Below are positions 24,373 through 33,399 of a stretch of 64,000 nucleotides of DNA, piece by piece. The DNA is taken from contig CALMIR010000012.1 in assembly GCA_937864265.1 (NCBI GenBank), positions 1 to 64,000 on the forward strand, in the 5' to 3' direction. The first letter of the stretch is position 1. Each line of letters starts with the position of its first letter. The translations under genes were made by a program, and so were the position numbers. The notes beneath the pieces were generated by a model that did not search any database, had not been told where the DNA came from, and worked only from the letters and a program-made list of their open reading frames with translations. The DNA is from an uncultured Saprospirales bacterium (GTDB lineage Bacteria > Bacteroidota > Bacteroidia > Chitinophagales > Saprospiraceae).

Positions 24373-27300
24373 TTATTTTAGGATAACCAATTTTTCAAAA
24401 TCACTTTCTCCATTCAGGGTAGTCAGACCCGTATTGGCCGTGCGTACCTTCACTTTGTACAAATAAACACCTTTTGCGAGTTGGTCACCAAAATCATCGC
24501 GGCCATCCCATTCGATGCAATCGTCTTGCCGGATAGCGCCATCGGAAAATAGCGTTACCTCCAGCGTTTTAACCAAGCGGCCGGAAACGGTAAAAACCTG
24601 GATCAATACATCCAGTTCCTGATTAGCCAGGTTGTGGTCAAACTGAAAACAGGTGCGGTCGGTGAATGGATTGGGGTAGTTCAATACATGTTCCAGGGCA
24701 ATTTCTTCAGAACTGGCTACTACAAATTCGGTATATCCCGTTGCAGAATTATTGGCCACATCCCAGGCTTTTACACTGATATTATGTCGGCCTTCCGGCA
24801 AGCTGGATAAAGGATAACGGACTTTGCCTTTGGTATAATTATCCAATTCGGATTCGTAAAAGTCATTGAGCAGGTAAGTGTTTTGCGTATCTTCGTTGAG
24901 AATGCCTTCCAGGTCGTGGCCAATGCTATTGCCCGCCACATTGATGCCATTATCATCTTCCAAAACAACCAGCAGGGTCGGGCTAGGATCTGTAATGCCG
25001 CCAAATACAAAGTCCTCCGTATTCATATAGACCTCTACCTGTGGCCCCCGATCATCTGCCAAGCCATCGGGATCGGTACCGCCAATGACGAAGCCTTCAA
25101 AGCTACCCGCTGCATCGGCGCCGCTATTGTCGTCTGCTGCGTAATAGCTGACTTTTCCGTAGCCATAGGTGTAATTGATGTCTTTGGGTACAACAAAAGT
25201 AAAACTAAAGCGACCATTGGTCACCGAAGCCCTTCCTTTGAAGATGACATTCTTCTGGATGCGGTAGTTGTACACCGGATTGGCACCTTGCCCCAAAGTG
25301 GATACGATTTGTGCCTTATCAAAAACGGTCGGATAAATGATGCCGTTAAAACCAGAAAGCATTTGACCATTCAAATCGGTGACCATACCTTCTATGGTTA
25401 CTTTTTGCAAAGCGCGGATGGTATCTACCGCTGTATTTACGTCTTGTGAATTGATGCTCGTAGTAGCGACCTGATAATCCGGGAGGGCAATTACCGTGGA
25501 GGGGTCGCCAATCAGAGAAAATTTGCGGGAATTGTTGATATCAAAAATACCGCTCACATCATTTTTACCCCTTTGGAATGCCTCGCCAATGGTAGGGATA
25601 CGCCCGCTTTCCCGGTTGAACATGTATTGCAAAGCATTCTCCGTCATTTCCACATTTGAATTGGCGTAAACGGCCCTTACGGTGGTCATCAGGGCAATAG
25701 CACCGCCCCTGCTGTTGAGGAGTACCTCTTCGCCAGCGCTGGTAAAAGCTGGATCGTCATAGCCCGTAAAAGAACAAGTGGCTGTCAGGAAAATGGGCAA
25801 ACGATCGTAATTGGTCCAGGATAGAATGTCTGATATATTCAGAACGCGCTCTTGAGCCCAACCTTTGGGGCCGCCGTGTCCTAAGTAGGTAATGGCCAAA
25901 GCGCCTTTGAAAGTGGATTTATTCAATTGTTCGGTTGCCAGTGGAAAGCGTTCGCCTCCGGAGGTGGATTCTTGGGGAAAAGCATCCAGGTAAATTTTCT
26001 CATAATTCAACTGCGGGTTGGATACTTGAAGGGCTTCCGCAATTTCATCGCAATCTTTGAAATGGGTCAAATCGCCAGAACCGTCGTTGTCGTCGCCGAC
26101 AAAAACCATGCGGTTGCGCCAATCTCCTTGTGTGTTTTCACCAATATCATAATGGATGATCTTGTCCACTACTGCTGCGGCTTCTTCCAAGCTTTTTACC
26201 GTAAGGCGACCAACGGCGATATTCAGCATTCCTGTCAGGGGCTCATTGGGATCGGTACCCGTCAATAGTCCAAAGTAATCATCCGTTGGATAGGCTTCAA
26301 CAGGGTGCAGCGATTCTTTTTGATAGACCGGGATGAACTCATTGCCCAAGCCGTAATAATCGCGGGCATCGAAAGAGCCATCACCAAATAGCAATAAGTA
26401 GCTGAATCGACTACTGCGCTCGTACAACATCTTAGCCAGGTCGCGGATGGCGGTCGGATCTTTTTTTCCGGATGAAAATTCGTTATAAACTTGGCCAACT
26501 TCTACCAGTTCGATGCTCAAATCGTCGTGGTTGGCTCGATGCTGAGCCAGGCGCAACGCTTCCGATTCAAATTCGGAAGGATAGACGATGAGCATATCAG
26601 TTTGTTCTATGCCGTGCACATTTTGCAAAGCCAACTCGCCGACAATCTCTGGTTCGGGTAATTCAGGGCTATCTGTGAAAGCGACGAACTCCCGGAGTTG
26701 GTCGCTGTTGACCGCAAAAGATAATTGTGATCCGAAAAGGGAATAGGTTTGCTGGCGCGCTTTTAGCGGATCGGTAATGTCCCACACCATTATTCCTGCA
26801 TTAACGTCTAAAAGTTGAAAGGTAGTGCTGGGGTAATTTGTGCTGCGGGTATCGCGGAAACGCATTTGCAAACCGACCATACGCAATTGACGGCGCACAT
26901 TGAATTGTACATAATCGAGCCAGCCTTCGCTGTCATCTCCTGATCCCTGTGGGTAGGGATACCGAATGTTGAAATTGATCACCGATCCTCCCAGATAAAC
27001 GGAATCCTGTAGCAAAGCTCTGTTGGCGTAACGGCGTGTATTGTCGTTGGCGCTGCCTATAGAGGATACCCCATCGGCATTGCCGCTTTTAATACTTTCG
27101 CCAGCTATATCCAGGTAAAAATTGGACGACACAGCGGCCCTCAGCGCCATTACTGCCCGTATGTGGGTCGCTTCTGTGGTAATCAGATTAGGAAAATTAA
27201 AACGCCCGTTGTAGCTATATTCCCTGGCTACCTTGAAGTGGTCGCCGTACCAGAACTGTCCCGAACCTTGTGTTTTATTCCAATCGTGCATCAGATTGGA

Positions 27301-28242
27301 TTTGTCTTCTTCCAGCCGGGTATAATCGTCGAAGGAAGTGCTGGTATATGCCCCGCTGCCCAGGGAGGCCTGCTCACTAACCCGCAGCCCATTTTCCGAA
27401 TCGATTTTCAGGAAATAGTAATTGCGGGTATCGTAAATGTTTTTTTCCATCACAAACTGGCGCAGTGTCTCATCATAGCTCCATTTATCGGGTCCTTCGG
27501 CGTAAAATAAAATATAGTCGCCTGCATCAAAACTGCCATCCGATTCGCCCATGACCAAAATGGCGTTTTCCTCCAAATCATCTACCCTGTCGGCACTGAC
27601 AAAGGTGGGTAACATCCCGCTGCCGTTGCCATATAGCCTTATTTTGCGTGGGTCAATATTGTCCACATCCACGCCCAAGGCATCTTTGAGGAAAGTATAA
27701 GACAAGCGATGTATGCCGGTTTCCACAATGGCCAATTTGTATGTGGTACCACTGCTCAATACAGAGATGGTGGTATTACCCGGGCCGCGGAAAGCGATGG
27801 GTTCAGATTCTAATTCAATACGAAGTTCTATCTCTTTCAAGCGTTCGAAACGGCTGCCTTTTTTGATGATGGGAATAAATGCCAACCTACCATAATACTG
27901 TTGGCGATCCTGTTCGACCTGGGTTTCAAAATTCAGGCGCTCACCGAGGAGGGCATCTTCTTCACCTTCCGTTTTATCAAAAGATTCGAAAGTAGCACGT
28001 ATAATCTGTACTTTCAAACGACCATTGCCTTCTATCGGAAATCGACTGATGTACCAGGGCAAATGAGGATACTGGGAATGACTTATGCTGCCTTCAAAGG
28101 TCAGGCGCTGTACCATCTGCCCATCAAAAGCCATCTCTTCTGGCGCATCCCAGTTGAACTGATGCCTTATGATCACTGGATTGGCCGCAAAAATACTCCC
28201 TAGCAAGAGGATAAAAACAGGAATCGTAAAGAGCTTCTTCAT
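24373..28242 (-). CDS. porU: type IX secretion sortase PorU (C25 family)
   Basis: Surface sortase that removes the C-terminal signal of T9SS cargo and attaches cargo to A-LPS. About 1289 residues from the ATG at 28242, which starts a clean signal peptide (LFTIPVFILLLGSIFAANP); an in-frame ATG at 28302 is disfavoured. The N-terminal half is beta-rich. The C25 domain has His789 in YLGHGGPKGW and Cys823 in LTATCSFTGYDD, 34 residues apart. Beta-sandwich modules follow, ending in a FlgD-like sorting segment (VLNYPNPFTDRTCFQFDH to FEKLVILK). PorU, unlike ordinary cargo, keeps this domain in known cases. porV follows on the same strand. Confidence 0.95.
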   Translation of the reverse strand: MKKLFTIPVFILLLGSIFAANPVIIRHQFNWDAPEEMAFDGQMVQRLTFEGSISHSQYPHLPWYISRFPIEGNGRLKVQIIRATFESFDKTEGEEDALLGERLNFETQVEQDRQQYYGRLAFIPIIKKGSRFERLKEIELRIELESEPIAFRGPGNTTISVLSSGTTYKLAIVETGIHRLSYTFLKDALGVDVDNIDPRKIRLYGNGSGMLPTFVSADRVDDLEENAILVMGESDGSFDAGDYILFYAEGPDKWSYDETLRQFVMEKNIYDTRNYYFLKIDSENGLRVSEQASLGSGAYTSTSFDDYTRLEEDKSNLMHDWNKTQGSGQFWYGDHFKVAREYSYNGRFNFPNLITTEATHIRAVMALRAAVSSNFYLDIAGESIKSGNADGVSSIGSANDNTRRYANRALLQDSVYLGGSVINFNIRYPYPQGSGDDSEGWLDYVQFNVRRQLRMVGLQMRFRDTRSTNYPSTTFQLLDVNAGIMVWDITDPLKARQQTYSLFGSQLSFAVNSDQLREFVAFTDSPELPEPEIVGELALQNVHGIEQTDMLIVYPSEFESEALRLAQHRANHDDLSIELVEVGQVYNEFSSGKKDPTAIRDLAKMLYERSSRFSYLLLFGDGSFDARDYYGLGNEFIPVYQKESLHPVEAYPTDDYFGLLTGTDPNEPLTGMLNIAVGRLTVKSLEEAAAVVDKIIHYDIGENTQGDWRNRMVFVGDDNDGSGDLTHFKDCDEIAEALQVSNPQLNYEKIYLDAFPQESTSGGERFPLATEQLNKSTFKGALAITYLGHGGPKGWAQERVLNISDILSWTNYDRLPIFLTATCSFTGYDDPAFTSAGEEVLLNSRGGAIALMTTVRAVYANSNVEMTENALQYMFNRESGRIPTIGEAFQRGKNDVSGIFDINNSRKFSLIGDPSTVIALPDYQVATTSINSQDVNTAVDTIRALQKVTIEGMVTDLNGQMLSGFNGIIYPTVFDKAQIVSTLGQGANPVYNYRIQKNVIFKGRASVTNGRFSFTFVVPKDINYTYGYGKVSYYAADDNSGADAAGSFEGFVIGGTDPDGLADDRGPQVEVYMNTEDFVFGGITDPSPTLLVVLEDDNGINVAGNSIGHDLEGILNEDTQNTYLLNDFYESELDNYTKGKVRYPLSSLPEGRHNISVKAWDVANNSATGYTEFVVASSEEIALEHVLNYPNPFTDRTCFQFDHNLANQELDVLIQVFTVSGRLVKTLEVTLFSDGAIRQDDCIEWDGRDDFGDQLAKGVYLYKVKVRTANTGLTTLNGESDFEKLVILK

Positions 28243-28491
28243 ACTGCTGTGTGTTTGACACTGATTTTGAAACGTCCCTAGTAAAAACTGTATTGTCAGC
28301 ACGTTTATTTGTTAAGAAAGCGAAGTTACCGATTCTTTAAACACCATAAGGTATTTACAGCTTTTAAAGTAAGGCCACATTAAAGGGGAAATGTCGGCAA
28401 TTGGACAGGAGGCAGAGGGGGAGAGGTTTCTAGTTTCAGGTTTCAGGTTTTTTACCCGGCTGATCCCGCGAAAAACGCGGGAGAAGACGGG

Positions 28492-28593
28492 CTGGTTTTC
28501 CTGCCCCCGTCCGATCCGGAGTCGTCCCGCCCGGATTGATCCGGCCGGGCGGGCCGGGCGGGCGAATTCCGCTGAAAGCGGGAGGCGGGTGGT
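28492..28593 (-). repeat. GC-rich dispersed repeat, copy A
   Basis: A 102-bp block that shares its two ends with the block at 57321-57418 in reverse orientation: a 26-bp identical stretch (28492-28517) and a closing segment GCGGGAGGCGGGTGGTTT. The middle differs and contains its own short inverted repeats. A partial third copy of the first end lies at 28630-28650. The surrounding gap (28243-28698) is far more GC-rich than its neighbours and has no credible gene, only open frames caused by base composition. Confidence 0.8.
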
Positions 28594-28698
28594 TTTTCTG
28601 CCTGAACCGAGGTACGAGGGCGGTTGGTTTTCCTGCCCTCGTCCGACCGGGGCCATACAGGCGGCCACGCCTAAGGCTTGTGCTTGCCGGATTCCATC

Positions 28699-29664
28699 TT
28701 ACCCCACCATATGATGCAATTCTGCCGCCGTTCGACCTGTTAAAACAGCAATCTCTTCTATTGTTTTGCCGGATTGGAGCAAAAGCTCGACCATTTTGAT
28801 GAAATCTTGCTGGATTTTTTCATTTTTCTGGCGTTCTTCTTCCGCTTTGGCTTCAGCAGCTTCTTTGCTTTTGCGTTCTTCTTCTGCTTTGGCTTCAGCA
28901 GCTTCCTTTTGAACTTCTAATTGTTTAATTCTTGTTTCCTGGCTGACGAATAGGTCTTCCATCGCCTGTTCTGCCTGGAGTTTTTTGCGCATTTCGTCGT
29001 TCAACAAGGGCAATTGCAGGTACTCCGCGATGTCTTTGAACTCCTCTGGCACATCTTCCAAATCCAAGATATAGTTTGCTTCTTTGACCCAAGCTTGGTT
29101 AAACAAGGTCATAAAGCGTTCGATCCGGGTACGGCGCTCGCCAGGAAGGCGACGGACTTGGAGAATATAACAATCGTGTGTTAGCAAAGCGATGAAGTCG
29201 CTTTCCAATTCTAGTAATTGACGGCTGGATAAGTCGGTAATACGCTGGTCAACCTTGACCGCCATAGCAGGAATATCGGGCAAGTTATAGCCCATGATGT
29301 AGATGGATATGATAGGCCAAGCAATCTCATACTCAATACCATCAGCACTCATTTGTTTGTTGCGATGCAAATAGGCGTGCCCCAAGTAGCTCCTGAAACG
29401 CAATTCATTGGTTGGCAATTTGGATTTTTGTAGTTCCACGAGTACGGTTTCCACTTTACCCGATTGGTCACGTATTTGCGCCTTAAAGTCAAGCCTATAC
29501 ATGGTAAATTGCCGCTCTTCGTCTTCTAGAATGATTTCCTGTTGGGACAACTCCACTGATATGACCTCCTTGTCTAAAATGACAGACAATACCTTTCTGG
29601 CTAGTCGCTCATTCGACATCAGGTACTTGAAGGCATGATCGTAAAGCGGATTGGCAATTCTCAT
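28699..29664 (-). CDS. Rpn/PDDEXK_2-family nuclease (transposase-like) with coiled-coil repeat
   Basis: A 321-residue protein. The N-terminus NPLYDHAFKYLMSNERLARKVLSVIL and the PD-(D/E)xK core (YRLDFKAQIRD, then VLVELQKSK) place it in the Rpn recombination-promoting nuclease family, often labelled putative transposase. No terminal inverted repeats were found next to it, so it is not seen as an active insertion sequence. Residues near 240-290 form a charged coiled coil with two copies of KEAAEAKAEEER, matching a 42-bp direct repeat in the DNA. The C-terminal 30 residues (SGKTIEEIAVLTGRTAAEL) resemble the short helical tail seen in many family members. Confidence 0.87.
   Translation of the reverse strand: MRIANPLYDHAFKYLMSNERLARKVLSVILDKEVISVELSQQEIILEDEERQFTMYRLDFKAQIRDQSGKVETVLVELQKSKLPTNELRFRSYLGHAYLHRNKQMSADGIEYEIAWPIISIYIMGYNLPDIPAMAVKVDQRITDLSSRQLLELESDFIALLTHDCYILQVRRLPGERRTRIERFMTLFNQAWVKEANYILDLEDVPEEFKDIAEYLQLPLLNDEMRKKLQAEQAMEDLFVSQETRIKQLEVQKEAAEAKAEEERKSKEAAEAKAEEERQKNEKIQQDFIKMVELLLQSGKTIEEIAVLTGRTAAELHHMVG
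28836..28919 (-). repeat. 42-bp tandem repeat inside the Rpn-type gene
   Basis: Two nearly identical 42-bp units encode a 14-residue coiled-coil unit (KEAAEAKAEEERKS and KEAAEAKAEEERQK). Because the unit is a multiple of three, copy-number change would lengthen or shorten the coil without breaking the frame. Confidence 0.75.
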
Positions 29665-29668
29665 TTGG

Positions 29669-29676
29669 CAAATATA
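29669..29676 (-). promoter_or_regulatory. -7 box directly in front of the Rpn-type gene
   Basis: Minus-strand TATATTTG fully matches TAnnTTTG and ends 4 bp before the ATG at 29664, which points to a leaderless or nearly leaderless transcript. Confidence 0.4.
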
Positions 29677-29848
29677 CGCGTTTTAATGGATAAAAGTGTG
29701 GTTTGAGCGGAACAAGAATGCCGTATTTTAGGTATAGAACCGATCACCAATTATCGTTGGTTTAAATGGTCAAAAAGGCTTATTGCTTTCATTGAATTAT
29801 ACGCTTTGCTTCTACAACTTTTCTACTGCTTCTCCTGTTCCATCGTTC

Positions 29849-30679
29849 ATGACAAATATCCAACAGATAGCTATACTCGGCTGCGGCTGGCTAGGTTTTC
29901 CATTGGGGAAAAAACTGGTACAAGAAGGCTATTCAGTTAAGGGTAGTACGACCCGCGAAGCAAAGCTGCCTTTGATCGAGGCCGTCGGTATTCAGCCTTT
30001 CCTGATTCGAGTAGAAACGAGCTTGATGGGCAATGATTTGCCCGATTTTTTTGAAGCAGATATACTGGTGTTGAATCTGCCTCCTGGAGGGCGCAAAAAC
30101 CCTGAAGCGGTTCGACAACATCCTGCACAAATAGCAGCCATTTTAGCAGAAGCAGCTAAAAGTCAGCGACTGAAAAAAGTGTTGTTCATCAGTTCAACCG
30201 GAGTTTATGGAAGCGCCATTGGGAAAGTAACAGAAACAACCCCCTTGCAGCCAGATACGACTTCGGGCAGGGCATTAGTTGAGGCAGAAAACTTATTGAG
30301 TACCCAAAAAAAATGGGACCTCACCATACTCCGTATGGCCGGGTTGGTAGGTGGCGAACGGCATCCGGGGCGTTTTTTGGCTGGTAAAAAAGATGTTCTC
30401 GGCGCTCAGGCACCGATTAATTTGGTGCATTTGGACGATTGTATCGCGGTGATACAGCAAATTTTTCATCAAGAAATTTGGGGCGAAGTATTCAATGTAT
30501 GCGCAGATGAACACCCAAATAAAAAAACGTTTTATACCCTACAAACGAACAAACTTGGCCTGGAAGCTCCAGTTTTTTCACACGACCAGGAGGGAAAGGA
30601 TGAAAAATGGGTCTCAAATGAAAAGCTCAAAGCCATGCTCCACTATACTTTTTTGCATCCCGATCCAATGCAGTTTTGA
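29849..30679 (+). CDS. SDR-family NAD(P)-binding protein, YeeZ-like
   Basis: A 276-residue Rossmann-fold protein with the dinucleotide motif GCGWLGFPLG at residues 10-19. The active-site region has SSTGVYG, where the usual YxxxK Tyr lies in VYGSA. The pattern, including LNLPPGGRKNPE and INLVHLDDCIAVIQQI, is that of the YeeZ group of atypical SDR epimerase/dehydratase-like proteins, whose substrate is unknown. The ATG at 29849 gives the Rossmann motif its normal place near the N-terminus. It converges on the serine hydrolase gene, with stops 2 bp apart. Confidence 0.85.
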   Translation: MTNIQQIAILGCGWLGFPLGKKLVQEGYSVKGSTTREAKLPLIEAVGIQPFLIRVETSLMGNDLPDFFEADILVLNLPPGGRKNPEAVRQHPAQIAAILAEAAKSQRLKKVLFISSTGVYGSAIGKVTETTPLQPDTTSGRALVEAENLLSTQKKWDLTILRMAGLVGGERHPGRFLAGKKDVLGAQAPINLVHLDDCIAVIQQIFHQEIWGEVFNVCADEHPNKKTFYTLQTNKLGLEAPVFSHDQEGKDEKWVSNEKLKAMLHYTFLHPDPMQF

Positions 30680-30681
30680 GC

Positions 30682-31995
30682 TTATTGATGGGCTATCTTT
30701 TTATGCTCCTGCAGGCCGTTTTCATAATGGATACTCAGCAAGTAAAGGCCGGATGCCAAATCGTTTAATTCCAAATTAAATGCGTTGGCATTGATGGTGG
30801 ACTGTTCTTTCATTAGTCGTCCTCGCAAGTCGTAAAGACGGATATTTTTCAAGGGGTTTTCGGCACGGATGTACAGAACATCCCGAACCGGATTTGGAAA
30901 AATGCTGCTAGCAATAGCCTCCTCCTCATCCACCGCAGTTGGGCAAGGTAAATCCATAATTCGACCCCACAATTCATTATCAAAGACAGTTAAGCTGGGA
31001 GCATCGCCATAGGCGCCTTCTCCTTGCCGCACCACCACCATATTTTCGCTAGGCACAACGTATATTTTCTGGTCGTTTCGGCCCAATGCCGCAAATAAGT
31101 CGCTTGGTGCATCGGGAATCATGCTGCCGTCGAAAAGAAACTGTAGGCCAGGAATCATATATCCCAACTGACCGTTCAGCCACCACAAATAACCATAAGA
31201 GGGGTTCAGTTGCTGCGAAGGGTGTATCATGGCTTGGTAATAATCCATATCGGTCATAATGAGGTCGCCATTCCAGTTGCCCTGAGCAAGCATGAAAAGC
31301 CCAAAGCGAGCCATGTCCCTGGCCGTACTGTAATAGACATAATCGAACCAAAAGCCGCTCATACCGATTCGACTGCCCAAGCGTTGATACGTATATAAGG
31401 TTCGATTGATACCCGTAGCGTTTTCCATCACATTTTGAACCAAGCGATAGGGTGCGTTGTGATAAGCCCATCGATTACCAGGACTTGTAAGGCACTGCAA
31501 GCATTCCGGATCATAGCAATATTCGCTATTGGGAACGCCCAAATCTTCTAGGCTATCATCCAATCCTGTTGTCATCGTAATTTGATGGCGAATTTTGATC
31601 AAACGCTCCTCTTCCTCGGTACAAGTCGTCCAACCTTCCCCCAGATAATCGGCGGTTACATCGTCCAATGCCAAATACCCATCTTCCTGAGCCAAACCAA
31701 CCATAACAGCCATTAGGCTTTTCCCCGCAGAGGCCCAATACCAGATGGATTCATCCGTGAAGTTATCGAAATAGGTTTCGAGAACGATTTTACCGTCTTT
31801 GAGAACAATAAATGACTTGGTATTCCTTTCATCTAGAAAATTCAAAAGCGCCTCGATTTTTTCGGGACACCAGTGGAGGGCTGTTGGATCTAAGGTATCC
31901 CAGGTTTCACCTGATAGGGGCGGAAAATAAAGGCTTTGAGCTTTGGAAAAAGATAGCGCCAATAAAAGCAAAAGAGAGCATAAAAGTCTATTCAT
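30682..31995 (-). CDS. secreted serine hydrolase (beta-lactamase class C family) with T9SS sorting domain
   Basis: A 437-residue protein with signal peptide (about 1-19). The class C/esterase fold has the SxxK motif in YWASAGKSLMAVM, a second motif region around YSTARDMARFG, and a conserved PSYGYLWWLNGQ segment. The last 75 residues (SSIFPNPVRDVLYI to the end) form a T9SS type A sorting domain, so it should be exported to the cell surface or medium. Such proteins can be esterases, amidases or peptidases; no beta-lactam role is implied. Confidence 0.88.
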   Translation of the reverse strand: MNRLLCSLLLLLALSFSKAQSLYFPPLSGETWDTLDPTALHWCPEKIEALLNFLDERNTKSFIVLKDGKIVLETYFDNFTDESIWYWASAGKSLMAVMVGLAQEDGYLALDDVTADYLGEGWTTCTEEEERLIKIRHQITMTTGLDDSLEDLGVPNSEYCYDPECLQCLTSPGNRWAYHNAPYRLVQNVMENATGINRTLYTYQRLGSRIGMSGFWFDYVYYSTARDMARFGLFMLAQGNWNGDLIMTDMDYYQAMIHPSQQLNPSYGYLWWLNGQLGYMIPGLQFLFDGSMIPDAPSDLFAALGRNDQKIYVVPSENMVVVRQGEGAYGDAPSLTVFDNELWGRIMDLPCPTAVDEEEAIASSIFPNPVRDVLYIRAENPLKNIRLYDLRGRLMKEQSTINANAFNLELNDLASGLYLLSIHYENGLQEHKKIAHQ

Positions 31996-32046
31996 GGCTT
32001 TTCTTCTTAGGACACCAAGTTGGGGTTTAGGTTTAAACCGCAGGTA

Positions 32047-32688
32047 TTAACATTTCTCCAATACCTCAAATAATTCATCCAATTCGTCAAAAGATTTCAA
32101 GCCTACTTTTTCTTCACTGCCTCCCGTTAGTTGGATGCCCATAGGCTGTAGTAGCGTTATTATTTCTTGTAGCTCATTCGGTGTTACTTCCATAGACAAC
32201 AGACAAGGGAAGTTTTCGCAAAGATGCGCCAAACTTTCTTTTTGAGCGCCGTTCAGTGCCCGCCAGTTGATGCCATTCTTTTGAAAATCTAGCACAAAGC
32301 CCTGAACATAAGGTTGAAAAAGAGCCAATTGCTCGGCTAGCCCTTCCAGCGTTTCGGCCTTTTCAATGACCCATTCTTTGAAAATGGGGATACTCTTGTC
32401 GGCCAATGGCTTTAGTGCATCCAAAACGGTAAAATGCCCCACCTGTACAACATCCAATTCTAATTCCTGCCAGGCTTTTTCTATGGCTAAGGCATCCAAC
32501 ATATCCAATTCACCCAAAATTTTTACACCATCCACCCATTCTTTGATGGCCTTCATCTGGTTGGGTTCCATGTAATGTGCTGATCCTGAAACCAAATTAA
32601 AACCCAGCCATTCCACTTCTCGGGCTGCAAAATAACGCGCATCTGTTAGGTTGGTGATGCCTCCTGCTTTGATTTTTATGGTCTTCAT
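32047..32688 (-). CDS. TrpF-like TIM-barrel protein lacking the catalytic cysteine
   Basis: A 213-residue protein resembling phosphoribosylanthranilate isomerase. The start IKAGGITNLTDARYFA aligns with the TrpF motif KICGIT, but the catalytic Cys is Gly9. A candidate for the second catalytic residue remains (Asp in GFVLDFQ), as does a C-terminal phosphate-loop-like stretch (LTGGSEEKVGLKSFDELDEL). No other trp genes lie nearby. Without the general base, isomerase activity in tryptophan synthesis is unlikely; it may bind a related sugar phosphate or have a regulatory role. Such divergent paralogues occur in Bacteroidota, but the function is not known to me. Confidence 0.7.
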   Translation of the reverse strand: MKTIKIKAGGITNLTDARYFAAREVEWLGFNLVSGSAHYMEPNQMKAIKEWVDGVKILGELDMLDALAIEKAWQELELDVVQVGHFTVLDALKPLADKSIPIFKEWVIEKAETLEGLAEQLALFQPYVQGFVLDFQKNGINWRALNGAQKESLAHLCENFPCLLSMEVTPNELQEIITLLQPMGIQLTGGSEEKVGLKSFDELDELFEVLEKC

Positions 32689-32706
32689 CGTGTGTCATTA
32701 AACGCA

Positions 32707-32714
32707 CAAAGATA
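32707..32714 (-). promoter_or_regulatory. -7 box upstream of the TrpF-like gene
   Basis: Minus-strand TATCTTTG fully matches TAnnTTTG, 18 bp before the ATG at 32688. No -33 box is found at the standard spacing. Confidence 0.4.
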
Positions 32715-33399
32715 AAACAGCGGATAAAAAAAGTACCTACCCGACAAATCGTATAGGAAAATACTTAGTGAAGACTGCTTATCGCAAAGTACTTTACTCG
32801 GATCATGCGATGAGCCAAGGCATTTACAAAATCGCAAATAAAAAACAATGCTCAATAATTTGTACCCTTTTTATAGCACTCCCGTTAATAGGGATATATG
32901 GCAAAAATCGTCAAGTAAAAACCAACACCCCCATTTAACAAAACGTTAAAATTTTCTTAATTAACGATTTCTGCCAAAGTCATTACAGATATTTGCAACT
33001 TTAGCACCGATTTCCTCCTTACAAATTGTGCAAAAAGAGTTTCTAAAACGATTTAGACGCTCCTAAAAAACCAACCCTTGACACCCTCAGTTATAACAAA
33101 CGTTCTACTACCTCAAAAACGGAAAAGCGAATAAAGCACAGGAAATAGCATTTTTTTGGTGTCGTTTTCTTGTTTGTAACTATTTTGTTTATATACTTGT
33201 CTAAAAAAAGAAACTTTATTTTGGAAATCTGATTTTACCTGTTATTTTTGATCGCCAAGTTGACAAAAAAGAGCATTATCGGGGGGGAGAGAAAAGCTAA
33301 ATTCTCAGCACTATCTTGTTGATTTATCTTCATTTTTCTGACAAAACACACTAAGCAAACAGCTGACTATTTAGTTTATTGAAGGCAAAGTAAACACTT
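32715..33399. other. long AT-rich intergenic region before the M23 gene
   Basis: About 685 bp with no credible gene on either strand. It contains an AT-rich stretch with a short palindrome (CGTTAA...TTAACG near 32950) and a possible plus-strand promoter, TTG at 33170-33172 and TATACTTG at 33192-33199 (one mismatch to TAnnTTTG, 19 bp apart). That would give an mRNA leader of about 195 bases for the M23 gene. I could not identify a known riboswitch. Confidence 0.5.

Noticed and set aside
28312-28799. Several open frames rich in Arg, Gly and Pro in the GC-rich gap
   Set aside because: They arise from the GC-rich repeat and its lack of stop codons; no family motif, no promoter, no conserved start.
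28699-29664. Rpn-type gene as a complete insertion sequence
   Set aside because: No flanking inverted repeats or target duplications were found and the gene is intact with its own promoter.
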